A stretch of DNA of 64,000 nt, from NCBI GenBank assembly GCA_963999645.1, contig CAXEUY010000010.1:1-64000 (forward strand), read 5' to 3'. Positions 17,353 through 26,912 of this stretch are shown here, piece by piece. Each line of letters begins with the position of its first letter. Within the stretch, counting starts at the first letter, position 1. The notes under the pieces were generated by a model. The model was given only the letters and a program-made list of their open reading frames with translations, was not told where the DNA came from and made no database searches. The position numbers and the translations under genes are program-made. The DNA is from MedAcidi-G1 sp002294285. Lineage in GTDB: Bacteria > Actinomycetota > Acidimicrobiia > Acidimicrobiales > MedAcidi-G1.

Positions 17353-19764
17353 TTATTTTCTTATTTTCTCATTAAGTGGATCAACAACTGCATCTTTTAG
17401 GACGGTAGCACGGCATTTTTCATTCATGATTTCAATTTCAAAAATTGATCCAGGTTCTTCTAAATCCGGTGATACATAGGCAAAAGCAATGCTTTTGCCA
17501 GTGGTGTGGCTCCAAGTCCCACTAGTTGTTAGACCAACTAAATTTTCTCCAACGAAGATCGGCTCATTGCCACGGCAATCGGTGTCATTTGTTTCAACTT
17601 CACAGTAGACAAGGACCATGCTCAGTTCTCCAGACTGCCTTTCTTTCACTTTTTCAGAGCCTAAGAAATTACGAGAAAAGTCGACGAACCTTTCCAGACG
17701 TGCCTCAATCGGTGTGATTTCAGTAGTTAACTCTGACCCCCATGCTTTGTAAGCCTTTTCTATTCGCATAGCGTTCATTGCGTAAGAGCCATAATGGCTT
17801 AACTTGTGTTGGGCGCCAGAAGCAATTAAAGCATCGTAGAGATCAAGCATCTGGCCAATTGGATGGTGTAATTCCCAACCCAATTCGCCGACATAACTAA
17901 CTCTTAGAGCCACGCAAGGCACGCCCGCTATCTCAATTTCTTGACCTGTCAACCAAGGGAAAGACTGATTGGAAAGATCTGTTGCGGTTAGAGGTTGGAT
18001 GACGTCTCTAGATAACGGACCGCTAACAGCCAGAATCGCGATTTCATCAGTAACATCACGAATTGAAATCTCTTCGTCCTCCTTGACGTGTTGCTTAAGC
18101 CAATCCAAGTCATGGAGTTCTCCCATTATCGAACTGTTTAAATAAAAACGTTCCGAACTCAATCTTGTGACCGTCATTTCGCATTCGATCCCACCTAGAG
18201 CTGTAAGCATATGAGTCAGACGTATACCTCCATCTTTGGAAGGAAGTTTGTTGGCTGACAGCCGGTCTAACAAACTTAAAGCATCTTTTCCTGTTATCTC
18301 AATTTTTGTAAATGCAGTTAAATCGGCAATTCCTACATTTTCACGAACGTTACGACACTCTTCTCCAACTATTTCAAACGCATTTGATCTTCTAAATGAA
18401 TGATTCTCAGACTCACCAAAATATTGAGGCCTCTCCCAGCCAAAAATTTCCATCCACTGTGCATTCAAGTCATCAAACTTCTCATAGACAGGAGTCTTTT
18501 TTATTGGCCGACCGGCGAAACGTTGTTCACCAGGAGGTCGGACTTGGTACATTTCGTGAAATTCGTCAATTGCTTTGGCGCTCGCATATTCTCCTTTCGG
18601 GTAAGTATGAGGTCCAAATCTTCTCGGATCCATTTCTGCAACATTTATTTCTGTTTGACCATGAACCATCCATTGAGCTAGGTATTTTCCAGCACCTGGT
18701 CCTTGAGTAACTCCAATAGAAGCACCTGAACAAACCCAGTAATTTTTTAGTCCAGGAGCGGGTCCCATAAGATATCCGGAATCGGGAGTATGGGTAATTG
18801 GACCAGAAACAGTTGTATGTATTCCAGCGTCTGCAAAAACTGGAATTCTTTGTGCGGCAAGTTCAAGCCAAGGTAACAATACATCGTGATTTGGTGGCGT
18901 TAAGTAAAAATGAAGATCCCAATCAATCCCATCAACTCCATAAACCTCAGCGCCCTTGCGCTCATAAGGTCCCACGATCAATCCATCTATTTCTCTTCTG
19001 TAATAACAGGATGCCCTAGGGTCACGTATTACTGGAAGGTCGAAATTCAATTCTGCTACTTCAGGTATGGCTTCAGTAACTAAGTATTGATGGATCACAG
19101 AAACTATAGGAACTTCATAACCAACCATCTCACCCAGTTGAGGTGCATAGCATCCAGCAGCATTCACAACATGCTCTGCAACGACTGAACCTTTATCAGT
19201 TAAAACTTCCCATTTTCCATTCGGTAAAAGATTCATATCGGTTACCAGAGTATGACGCGCAACTTCTGCACCTAGTTGACGTGCTCCTTTTGCCATTGCA
19301 TTTGTTGAGCTACTTGGATCGCTCCAACCATCATGGGGTGTCCAAAATCCAAGTTTTACGTCACTAATGTCTAATAAAGGATGATGATCGAGTATCTCTT
19401 TAGGAGAAATGAGGTGGCTTTCAACTCCCACCAGATTCAACATGCCATTTACATAGCGAAACCAGTCAACCTCATTATCGGATAAAGCTAAACGAATCGC
19501 TCCTGTTGGATGCCACCCGGCACTAAGTCCAGTTTCCTCTTCAAGTTCTGCATACAACTTTGGTGCTTCAGCATGCACTTTTGCCATATTGAGACTCCCG
19601 ATAAAATGGGGTACCAAACCTGCTGCATGCCATGTTGAACCAGAGGTGAGCTCACCTTTCTCTATGAGAAGAACGTCAGTCCAACCTTCGTGAGCCAGAT
19701 GGTACATAAGTCCGGTTCCCATTGCACCACCACCAACAATTATGACTTGATATTCTTCTTTCAT
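17353..19764 (-). CDS. FAD-dependent dimethylglycine/sarcosine dehydrogenase-like protein with GcvT domain (1)
   Basis: An 803-residue two-domain enzyme. Residues about 1-400 form a DAO-type FAD domain (GGGAMGTG at 11-18) with TWHAAG around H47, the histidine position that binds FAD covalently in dimethylglycine dehydrogenase. Residues about 430-800 form a GcvT/aminomethyltransferase fold that binds tetrahydrofolate and traps the released formaldehyde as methylene-THF. The likely role is oxidative N-demethylation of a secondary or tertiary amino acid. It lies between its paralogue upstream (24 bp gap) and the MttB gene downstream, one operon. Confidence 0.85.
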   Translation of the reverse strand: MKEEYQVIIVGGGAMGTGLMYHLAHEGWTDVLLIEKGELTSGSTWHAAGLVPHFIGSLNMAKVHAEAPKLYAELEEETGLSAGWHPTGAIRLALSDNEVDWFRYVNGMLNLVGVESHLISPKEILDHHPLLDISDVKLGFWTPHDGWSDPSSSTNAMAKGARQLGAEVARHTLVTDMNLLPNGKWEVLTDKGSVVAEHVVNAAGCYAPQLGEMVGYEVPIVSVIHQYLVTEAIPEVAELNFDLPVIRDPRASCYYRREIDGLIVGPYERKGAEVYGVDGIDWDLHFYLTPPNHDVLLPWLELAAQRIPVFADAGIHTTVSGPITHTPDSGYLMGPAPGLKNYWVCSGASIGVTQGPGAGKYLAQWMVHGQTEINVAEMDPRRFGPHTYPKGEYASAKAIDEFHEMYQVRPPGEQRFAGRPIKKTPVYEKFDDLNAQWMEIFGWERPQYFGESENHSFRRSNAFEIVGEECRNVRENVGIADLTAFTKIEITGKDALSLLDRLSANKLPSKDGGIRLTHMLTALGGIECEMTVTRLSSERFYLNSSIMGELHDLDWLKQHVKEDEEISIRDVTDEIAILAVSGPLSRDVIQPLTATDLSNQSFPWLTGQEIEIAGVPCVALRVSYVGELGWELHHPIGQMLDLYDALIASGAQHKLSHYGSYAMNAMRIEKAYKAWGSELTTEITPIEARLERFVDFSRNFLGSEKVKERQSGELSMVLVYCEVETNDTDCRGNEPIFVGENLVGLTTSGTWSHTTGKSIAFAYVSPDLEEPGSIFEIEIMNEKCRATVLKDAVVDPLNEKIRK

Positions 19765-19788
19765 TTTTCCTAAGTTCTCTGGATCTTT

Positions 19789-22236
19789 CTATAAGCGGAT
19801 TTTTTCTTTATTTGGATCATAAAAACTTTTTATCGAAGGAGTTATCTCAAACTTACGCGTTGCTATCTCAATTTCCCAATTACCCGAATCGAGCCAAGTT
19901 TTGTCCACACCGTTTTTATTACTTATATACCCCATAGTTAGACACCTATCTTGTGTATAACTCCACATTCCTCCAGTAGTCGTACCCACTAGTTCACCGT
20001 TTCTGAAAACAGGATCATCGTGGTAGCTTAAAATTTCTTGGTCTTCAATTCGGAACTGGATCAATCTTTTTACTTGCGTTTTATCACGTTGACCAATTAG
20101 GGCATCTTTTCCGATAAATCCGTTTGGCTTATCCCATGCAATAGCAAATCCAAGACCTGCCTCAAGAGGGGTATCTACCGGTGTAATGTCATGCCCCCAA
20201 TGCCTGTAACCTGATTCCAATCTCAATGAGTTCATAGCATGGTAACCAGCAAGAGTAATTCCGTAATTTTCACCGGATTTCATAATTTCATCGAAAACGT
20301 TTATCGAGTCTGCAACAGGGATGTAAATTTCCCAACCAAGTTCACCCACATAACTCATTCTCAGCGCAAGACATTCAGTTCCCGCTATTTCCAATTTCTT
20401 AATTGTCCCAAAAGGGAACTTTTCGTTCGATAAGTCAGTGGAGACAAGAGGTTGCAAAGTATTTCTAGCATGAGGCCCCATAACACCTATGACTGAGAAA
20501 GCATCGGTGATGTCTTCAACATTTACGGATTTGTTGTTTGACGCTCGCATCAACCATGACCAATCTCTAGTTTGAGAAGCAGCTGAGGTGATAACCCAAA
20601 ATTTATTATCCTCAATTCTGTTTACGGTTAAATCAGCTTCAATGCCGGCCCGTTTATTTAGCCATTGGGTATAAACACCACGTCCCGGTTCAACATCTAT
20701 TTGATTAGCGCTAATCAAATTAAGAGTTTCTAAAGCATCAGTTCCTGTTACAGAAAATTTCGCAAAAGAACTCTGATCGAAAACGCCAACTGCTTCTCTT
20801 ACGGCTTTGCACTCGGCAAGCATATTTGAATGCCAGTTTTGTTTTCCATAAGAGTATTTGTATTCACGCTCTTGACTTTCATTTGCATACCAGTTGGGAC
20901 GTTCCCATCCAGCGGTTTCGCCAAAAACAGCACCTGCTTGGTCAAGTCGTTCATGCAGGGCACTAATTCTTATTCCTCTAGCAGACTCGTATTGCCTGAA
21001 AGGCCAATGCATCGCATACAAGAGTCCGAGTGATTCAGAAATTCTATCCTCCAGGTAAGCAAGGTCACTTTGGAAGTTAAACGAACGCGAAATATCCACA
21101 CTAGTCAGGTCCATAGGTGCCTGACCCTCTATTATCCAATCTGCTAGAGCCCATCCAACCCCGCCAGCACTCTGAATTCCAACCGAGTTGAAACCAGATG
21201 CAACAAAACACCGTTCCACTTCTGGAGACTCTCCCAAATAAAAAGTTCCATCAGGGGTAAATGCCTCCGGTCCATTAAAAAAAAGTTGAATGCCTGCATC
21301 AGTCAAAGCTGGAACGCGACTACAAGCAGCTTCAAATATGGGTCCTATATGATCCCAATCCTCAGGGAGGGTTCCAAAACAAAAATCTTTTGGAACCCCT
21401 TCTAGCTTCCAAATTTTTGCACGCGGTTCAAAAAAACCTGCCATTATTTTCCCAGTCTCTTCTTTAAAGTACGTGTAATTGCCAGGATCACGGAGAGTGG
21501 GCATTCCTTGTAAAACTCCTTCAAGAGGCTCAGTAACTATATAAAAGTGCTCACAAGCCTGTAAGGGGATATTCACCCCAATTGTTTCAGCTAATTGCCT
21601 GGTCCAGATCCCGCCTGCCATTACAACGTTTTCAGCTTCAATTCGCAGTCCATCGTCGGTCTGGACACCTGTACAGAGACCGTTTTTTTGTATTAAAGAC
21701 TCAACACAGACTCCTTCAAAAATTTGAGCACCTCCATTACGCGCCCCTTTTATAAGAGCCATTGTCGTATCTACTGGAGAAGTAACACCATCATCAGGGA
21801 TGTAAAGCGCTCCAACTAGATCATCAGTTTTTACAAGTGGCCAGAATTCTCTTAATTCATCCATTTCTATTTCACGAATTTCCACTCCAACTGTTGAAGC
21901 CATGGAAATACCTCTTTTAAGCTCTTCCCACCTTTCGATATCGGCTGCAACTGAAATGGACCCTGGTTTTCTATAACCAGTTGCTTGACCAGTTTCTGCT
22001 TCCAAGTCTTCGAACAAACGTGCTGAATATGTTGCCAATTTTGTAAGTGAGTAAGTCGATTTAAGTTGTGAAACCAGTCCTGCCGCATGCCAAGTGGTTC
22101 CTCCAGTGAGTTGTCCTTGTTCAAGAACTAATACATCTGAAATGCCACGTTTTGTAAGGTGATATGCGACACTTGCACCAATAATTCCGCCGCCAATAAT
22201 AACCACCTGAGCTCTTTCAGGAATTCCTTTCGACAT
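19789..22236 (-). CDS. FAD-dependent dimethylglycine/sarcosine dehydrogenase-like protein with GcvT domain (2)
   Basis: An 815-residue paralogue of the downstream gene with the same architecture: FAD domain with GGGIIGAS near residue 16 and TTWHAAG (H50 at the covalent-FAD position), then a GcvT-type folate-binding half ending in a beta-barrel. The two copies are clearly divergent, so each probably demethylates a different substrate or a successive intermediate (for example dimethylglycine then sarcosine). It is the first gene of the minus-strand operon and diverges from the Rieske oxygenase across 125 bp. Confidence 0.85.
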   Translation of the reverse strand: MSKGIPERAQVVIIGGGIIGASVAYHLTKRGISDVLVLEQGQLTGGTTWHAAGLVSQLKSTYSLTKLATYSARLFEDLEAETGQATGYRKPGSISVAADIERWEELKRGISMASTVGVEIREIEMDELREFWPLVKTDDLVGALYIPDDGVTSPVDTTMALIKGARNGGAQIFEGVCVESLIQKNGLCTGVQTDDGLRIEAENVVMAGGIWTRQLAETIGVNIPLQACEHFYIVTEPLEGVLQGMPTLRDPGNYTYFKEETGKIMAGFFEPRAKIWKLEGVPKDFCFGTLPEDWDHIGPIFEAACSRVPALTDAGIQLFFNGPEAFTPDGTFYLGESPEVERCFVASGFNSVGIQSAGGVGWALADWIIEGQAPMDLTSVDISRSFNFQSDLAYLEDRISESLGLLYAMHWPFRQYESARGIRISALHERLDQAGAVFGETAGWERPNWYANESQEREYKYSYGKQNWHSNMLAECKAVREAVGVFDQSSFAKFSVTGTDALETLNLISANQIDVEPGRGVYTQWLNKRAGIEADLTVNRIEDNKFWVITSAASQTRDWSWLMRASNNKSVNVEDITDAFSVIGVMGPHARNTLQPLVSTDLSNEKFPFGTIKKLEIAGTECLALRMSYVGELGWEIYIPVADSINVFDEIMKSGENYGITLAGYHAMNSLRLESGYRHWGHDITPVDTPLEAGLGFAIAWDKPNGFIGKDALIGQRDKTQVKRLIQFRIEDQEILSYHDDPVFRNGELVGTTTGGMWSYTQDRCLTMGYISNKNGVDKTWLDSGNWEIEIATRKFEITPSIKSFYDPNKEKIRL

Positions 22237-22293
22237 AGATGAAAACGATAGACTTGATGAACTTCCAAAACAATTCTGAAGGTTTATTTTTGT

Positions 22294-22341
22294 GAATCTA
22301 AAGATCTGATCTAGCGTTAAAGAAATACGTTCATTAGATTC
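22294..22341. promoter_or_regulatory. Inverted repeat pair in divergent promoter region
   Basis: GAATCTAA (22294-22301) and TTAGATTC (22334-22341) are exact inverse complements separated by 32 bp, in the spacer between the FAD-GcvT operon and the Rieske oxygenase. Center-to-center distance is 40 bp, about four helical turns, which would suit a looping or dimer-pair regulator. The evidence is only the symmetry. Confidence 0.3.
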
Positions 22342-22361
22342 GTATTTGTCGAAAGTTAAAA

Positions 22362-23744
22362 ATGGTTAAAAGTAGAAAAATCTCAGACCCTGGTGAAGCG
22401 AGGGCTCCTGGACCAAGTCTTAGAGAACATTTGCTTGCTGATGGCTCTGGTGTCTCACCACCTCTTTTGGAAGAATCCTATGTTTTTCTGGGAGATGAAG
22501 ATATTTCATATGACTGGTACACATCGAAAGAAAGACTTCAAGACGAGTTTTTACACCTATGGCCAAAGGTATGGCAATGGGCTTGCAGAGAAGAACACAT
22601 TCCAGAACCCGGCGACTATTACGTCTATGACATCGGTGAATTATCCGCAATAATTGTTCGCACGGAGGACATGTCAATAAAGGCTTATTACAACGCATGC
22701 ATGCATCGTGGAACACAACTAAAACCTCCGGCGAGTTGCGGTGTGACCAAAGGTTTGAAATGTCCATTTCATGGTTGGACCTGGTCTTTACAAGGAGAGT
22801 TAGTTGACTTGCCTCAGGAATGGGATTTTCCGCATGTAGATGCAGAAAGCCACAGGCTTCCAGAAGTAAAAATAGGACTATGGGGCGGGTTTGTTTTTTT
22901 AAATTTTGATCAAAATGCTGAACCGTTAGAAGAATACCTAGGAGTTCTACCTGAACACTTTTCCCACTGGAACCTAGAAGACCGATATATAGAGACCCAT
23001 GTGTGTAAGCGTTTGCCAGCAAATTGGAAGGCCTCAGCAGAGGCTTTTATTGAGGCTTATCACATAAGAGAGACACACGCAGGTGGTAAACCTGGAACAG
23101 AAGCCCCGACACAGTATGACATTTTTGGCGAAAATGTAACCAGGTTCGTTCACACCATTGGATCCCGTAATGGTTCAACAGAAATAGGCGTAGATGAGCA
23201 AGAACGCTTAGAGCGGTTATTAAAAGGAAAAATAGACGACAAGTCCGTACCGAAACTTCCTGAAGGAGTCAAAGCAAGAGATTTCTATGCGCAACTCCTT
23301 CAAAAAGAATATGGAGACAAATATGGAAAAGATTTTTCAGACTTAACAACTTCAGAGACCATTGATTCAATTGAGTATTTTCTTTTCCCAAACGCCTTTT
23401 TCTTTCCGGGCTTGTCATTGCCGATGGTTTATAGATTTAGACCTGACCCAGTTGATCCTGATTATTGCAATTTTGATCTTATTTTTCTTCGGCCTAAACC
23501 AGAAAATAAGATCCCGCCGCGTCCACCTGAACCCGTAAATCTTGAAGTCGAAGAAAGCTATACACTGGTTGAGTCAGTTGGGTCTTTAGGAGTTATATAC
23601 GATCAGGACACTTCAAATTTAGCTGCGCAAACGCGTGGGTTTAAATCGAGCCTCAAAAGAGGACAGACACTCGGAAATTATCAGGAAGTTAGAATTAGAC
23701 ATTTACAAATGAAAGTAAACGAATATCTAAGTGCTTCAAAATGA
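22362..23744 (+). CDS. Rieske non-heme iron oxygenase, alpha subunit
   Basis: A 460-residue oxygenase. The Rieske [2Fe-2S] site is C113-x-H115 and C134-x-x-H137. The mononuclear iron site is H234 and H239 in EAYHIRETH. E231 sits where naphthalene dioxygenase has its bridging Asp. Carnitine monooxygenase CntA also uses Glu there, though some aromatic-type Rieske enzymes do too. Next to two demethylating dehydrogenases and an MttB homologue, a quaternary-amine monooxygenase role is plausible. The reductase partner is not visible here. Substrate unproven. Confidence 0.8.
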   Translation: MVKSRKISDPGEARAPGPSLREHLLADGSGVSPPLLEESYVFLGDEDISYDWYTSKERLQDEFLHLWPKVWQWACREEHIPEPGDYYVYDIGELSAIIVRTEDMSIKAYYNACMHRGTQLKPPASCGVTKGLKCPFHGWTWSLQGELVDLPQEWDFPHVDAESHRLPEVKIGLWGGFVFLNFDQNAEPLEEYLGVLPEHFSHWNLEDRYIETHVCKRLPANWKASAEAFIEAYHIRETHAGGKPGTEAPTQYDIFGENVTRFVHTIGSRNGSTEIGVDEQERLERLLKGKIDDKSVPKLPEGVKARDFYAQLLQKEYGDKYGKDFSDLTTSETIDSIEYFLFPNAFFFPGLSLPMVYRFRPDPVDPDYCNFDLIFLRPKPENKIPPRPPEPVNLEVEESYTLVESVGSLGVIYDQDTSNLAAQTRGFKSSLKRGQTLGNYQEVRIRHLQMKVNEYLSASK

Positions 23745-23769
23745 AAACAAAATTTGAGAATACAAAGTT

Positions 23770-23809
23770 TGGTCAGACAGTTAGACCATAATAAAGTTCT
23801 ATATATAAA
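23770..23809 (+). promoter_or_regulatory. Promoter with overlapping GntR-type operator, dehydrogenase operon
   Basis: A -35-like TTAGAC (23781-23786) and a -10-like TATAAA (23804-23809) are separated by 17 bp upstream of the E1 alpha gene. An inverted repeat TGGTC-N9-GACCA (23770-23788) covers the -35 box. Its left part nearly fits the TNGTNNNACNA pattern of FCD-class GntR regulators such as PdhR and LldR. This suggests repression in the absence of an organic acid, an inference. Confidence 0.4.
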
Positions 23810-23898
23810 CTTTTGAGTGGAAAATCAAATACAGTCAACTTCTTGGCCGTTAATTCGACAATATAAGAAAGAAATATGGTTTCTAAAGAGAGATATTT

Positions 23899-24879
23899 AT
23901 GGAAGTAACAGACGAGATTCTTATCGACTTATATAAACGGATGGTAAGAGTGCGATTATTCGAAGAAGAGGCTGGACGTCTAGCTGAGTCTGCCAGATTG
24001 CCAGGGTTTTTGCATTTGTATGTTGGAGAAGAGGCTGTCGCAGCAGGTGTTTGTGCAGCTCTGAAAAACGAAGACCAGATCACCAGTACCCACAGGGGAC
24101 ATGGCCACTTGCTTGCTAAAGGTGGAGATTTCAATCGAATGATGGCTGAACTCATGGGTAAAGCTACCGGCTACTGCAATGGGAAAGGTGGCTCTATGCA
24201 TATATGCGATTTAGATCTCGCAATGTTAGGAGCCAATGGAATAGTAGGAGCAGGAGTTCCTATATCAGTCGGAGCAGCGTATGCAAATAAGCTAACCAGT
24301 AATGGTCTTATCTCCGTATCCTTCTTCGGAGATGGAGCCACAAATATCGGCGCTTTTCATGAAGCAGCCAACATGGCAGCAGCTTTATCCTTACCAATGC
24401 TCTTTGTCTGTGAAAACAACGAGTACGCAGAATACAGTCCGAGGCACAAAACAATGGCAATTGCAGACGTGATTGAAAGAGCAGCAGCTTACGGTTTCCC
24501 AGGAGCGATCGTTGACGGGATGGACTCTGTGGCAGTTTTTGAAGCAGCTACTTTAGCGATTGAAAAAATAAGAAACGGTGAGGGTCCCATGATGCTCGAG
24601 TGTAAGACCTATCGTTTTTATGACCATGTCGGGGTTAAGGGAACAGCTTCAAATTATCGAACGGATGAAGAAGTAGAAGAAATGAGAAAACGTGACCCTT
24701 TAGTTATTCATGAAGCTCGTTTAGTTGAATCAGGAGTCATGAATGATGAAGAAATTCAAGCTTTTAAAGACGAGATTCAAAAAGAGGTAGATGCGTCTGT
24801 TGAATTTGCTGAACAGAGCCCATTTCCTGAAAGCGATGACATTCTGGTTGATGTGTATACGAACGGGGGTGTTTCATGA
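23899..24879 (+). CDS. 2-oxoacid/acetoin dehydrogenase E1 alpha subunit
   Basis: The thiamine-diphosphate-binding subunit of a heterotetrameric E1. The TPP motif spans GDGATN (residues 144-149) to ENN (172-174). The THRGHGH loop (64-70) and GKGGSMH (95-101) are typical of the pyruvate/acetoin (PdhA/AcoA) group rather than the branched-chain group. At 326 aa it has the usual length. It is the first gene of a four-gene operon with E1 beta, AcoX and E2. With acoX present, acetoin is a serious alternative to pyruvate as substrate. Confidence 0.88.
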   Translation: MEVTDEILIDLYKRMVRVRLFEEEAGRLAESARLPGFLHLYVGEEAVAAGVCAALKNEDQITSTHRGHGHLLAKGGDFNRMMAELMGKATGYCNGKGGSMHICDLDLAMLGANGIVGAGVPISVGAAYANKLTSNGLISVSFFGDGATNIGAFHEAANMAAALSLPMLFVCENNEYAEYSPRHKTMAIADVIERAAAYGFPGAIVDGMDSVAVFEAATLAIEKIRNGEGPMMLECKTYRFYDHVGVKGTASNYRTDEEVEEMRKRDPLVIHEARLVESGVMNDEEIQAFKDEIQKEVDASVEFAEQSPFPESDDILVDVYTNGGVS

Positions 24880-25910
24880 GTCCTGACAACATCTTTGAAG
24901 GAGCTTCAGGCTCTGAGAACTCTGAAAGCAACTCGGGCGAACGTAAACTTGGCTACGGAGCGGCAGTGGTCGAAACCATGGCGCAGATAATGAGAGAAGA
25001 TGAATCTGTTTTCTTAGCAGGTGAAGATGTAGGTGCCCATGGAGGCGTTTTTGGTTATTTTCGTGGTCTTCAACCAGAGTTTGGTGATGAGAGAGTCGTA
25101 GATACCCCAATAGCAGAACAAGCAATCATAGGCCTAGGAATTGGAGCGGCAGTTCAAGGTATGCGACCTGTGGTCGACTTGATGTTTATGGATTTTATTT
25201 GTGTTGCTATGGATCAGATTGCAAATCAGGCTGCCAAATTGAAATATATGTTTGGTGGCGGGGCAAAGCTGCCTTTGACAATTACGACAGCAGGAGGAGC
25301 GGGGCTTTCAGCAGCTGCTCAACATAGTCAAAGCCTTGAGGCGATGCTTTGCCACATTCCCGGTCTCAAGGTTGCTATGCCTTCAGACGCTTACGAGGTT
25401 AAGGGGCTATTAACATCCTGTATTCGTGAAGACAATCCTACAGTTTTCATTATCAACAAAAGAAAGTTGGCTGATGCTTGTCATGTCCCCGAAGAGCTTT
25501 TTGAGATTCCTCTAGGGAAAGGACACATTTTCCGTGAAGGAAGTGATGTCACTCTCGTAGCTATTGGGAGAATGGTAGACGAGGCTAGAGGGGCCGCTGA
25601 CATATTGTCTGAAGAAGGAATAGATTGTGAGCTGATTAATCCTAGAACAGTTCAACCTCTCGACATCGATCTAATCGTCGAATCGGTTAGCAAAACAGGC
25701 AATTTAGTCATCGTTCATGAAGCGGTAAGATTTGGTGGGATTGGCGCTGAGATTGCAGCCCAAATCCAAGAAGAGGCTTTTGATTATTTGGATGCACCTA
25801 TAGGAAGAGTTGCTGCGCCATTTAGTCCAATTCCATTTAGTCCAGTTTTAGAAAAGCAATATGTTCCAGATGCTGAACGTATCGCTGCTGGTGTAAGAAA
25901 TTTATCCTGA
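24876..25910 (+). CDS. 2-oxoacid/acetoin dehydrogenase E1 beta subunit
   Basis: The partner beta subunit of E1, 344 aa. It has the family blocks GEDVGAHGGVFG, DTPIAEQAIIGLGIGAA and RTVQPLD, with a C-terminal domain ending PFSPVLEKQYVPDAERI. The first 26 residues are a Ser/Glu-rich extension not usual for the family. ATGA overlap with E1 alpha indicates translational coupling and 1:1 synthesis. Confidence 0.88.
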   Translation: MSPDNIFEGASGSENSESNSGERKLGYGAAVVETMAQIMREDESVFLAGEDVGAHGGVFGYFRGLQPEFGDERVVDTPIAEQAIIGLGIGAAVQGMRPVVDLMFMDFICVAMDQIANQAAKLKYMFGGGAKLPLTITTAGGAGLSAAAQHSQSLEAMLCHIPGLKVAMPSDAYEVKGLLTSCIREDNPTVFIINKRKLADACHVPEELFEIPLGKGHIFREGSDVTLVAIGRMVDEARGAADILSEEGIDCELINPRTVQPLDIDLIVESVSKTGNLVIVHEAVRFGGIGAEIAAQIQEEAFDYLDAPIGRVAAPFSPIPFSPVLEKQYVPDAERIAAGVRNLS

Positions 25911-25923
25911 GGTTTTTTAGCAG

Positions 25924-26907
25924 GTGTCAACAGTCGGGCTAATTGCGAATCCTTTAGCTGGGAAAGATGTACGAAGGTTTGTATCAGCAGCATCAGTAAA
26001 CAGTGATAGAAACAAGATTGAAATTTTGAAACGTTGTGTTTTGGGAGCACTAGATGCTGGAGCTGAAAACATTCTTTTGGCACCCGACTTTAGAAATTTG
26101 TCACTAAGAGCTGTTGAAAGTTTAAATCTTGGTAACAAAATAATAGAAATGCCGATTGAGATCGAAGGTGGTCGTCAAGACACGACTAGAGCTGCAGACA
26201 TTTTTAAAGAAGAAAAAGTTGAAGCGATAATTTCTCTTGGGGGTGATGGAACACAAAGGGACTTAATTTCAGGCTGGATAGATGCTCCTTTGTTGCCAAT
26301 TTCCACAGGAACCAACAATGTTTTTCCTTTCATGGTTGACCCTACAGTCGCTGGGACTGCCGCAGGGCTTATAGCTGCAAACAAGTTAAAAATCGAGGAA
26401 GTAGCGCGTCAAGCGAAAGTAATACATGTTGAACTACCAAACGGGACTAAAGATTTAGCTTTAGTTGATGTTGTATTAGTAAGTGAAAGGTTAACTGGAA
26501 GCAGAGCAGTAATAAAATCCGATTCGATAAAACGAGTCATAGCTGCTATCGCTAATCCAGCTTCTATAGGATTAGCTTCAATTGCTGGACGTAGCCATCC
26601 GGTTTATTTTGATGATGATATGGCAGTTTCAGTAAGCTGTGATCCGCATTCCACAAAACGAGTTACATCTCCAATAATGCCGGGATCAGTATCCGATGTT
26701 GGCATCACAGAGATTAAACAAATTGAACTTGGTGACACTTTCAGTTTTAAGGGTCCTGGGGTTTTGGCGTTCGATGGAGAAAGAGATTTTGTATTAGGAG
26801 AAGAAGAAGTGAAAATTACCGTCCTACGCAACGGTCCTCGAGTTATAGACCCTAATTATGCAATTCAAACGGCTGCTGCCAATAAAGTGTTTCTTAGAGA
26901 GGAATAA
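25924..26907 (+). CDS. acoX: AcoX-like ATP-NAD kinase family protein
   Basis: A 327-residue protein of the NAD kinase/diacylglycerol kinase superfamily. GGDGT at residues 106-110 and STGTNN downstream form the nucleotide site. The fold and its position between E1 beta and E2 match AcoX of acetoin-catabolic operons. The biochemical role of AcoX is not settled, and this copy may phosphorylate NAD or a related molecule. The start is GTG at 25924. The presence of acoX favours acetoin use, but AcoX homologues also occur with other dehydrogenases. Confidence 0.75.
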   Translation: MSTVGLIANPLAGKDVRRFVSAASVNSDRNKIEILKRCVLGALDAGAENILLAPDFRNLSLRAVESLNLGNKIIEMPIEIEGGRQDTTRAADIFKEEKVEAIISLGGDGTQRDLISGWIDAPLLPISTGTNNVFPFMVDPTVAGTAAGLIAANKLKIEEVARQAKVIHVELPNGTKDLALVDVVLVSERLTGSRAVIKSDSIKRVIAAIANPASIGLASIAGRSHPVYFDDDMAVSVSCDPHSTKRVTSPIMPGSVSDVGITEIKQIELGDTFSFKGPGVLAFDGERDFVLGEEEVKITVLRNGPRVIDPNYAIQTAAANKVFLREE

Positions 26908-26912
26908 CAAAT

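Noticed and set aside
22420..23022. Long antisense frame (200 codons) opposite the Rieske gene
   Set aside because: It lies entirely over a clear Rieske gene, has His/Leu/Cys-rich unlike-protein composition and no ribosome site.
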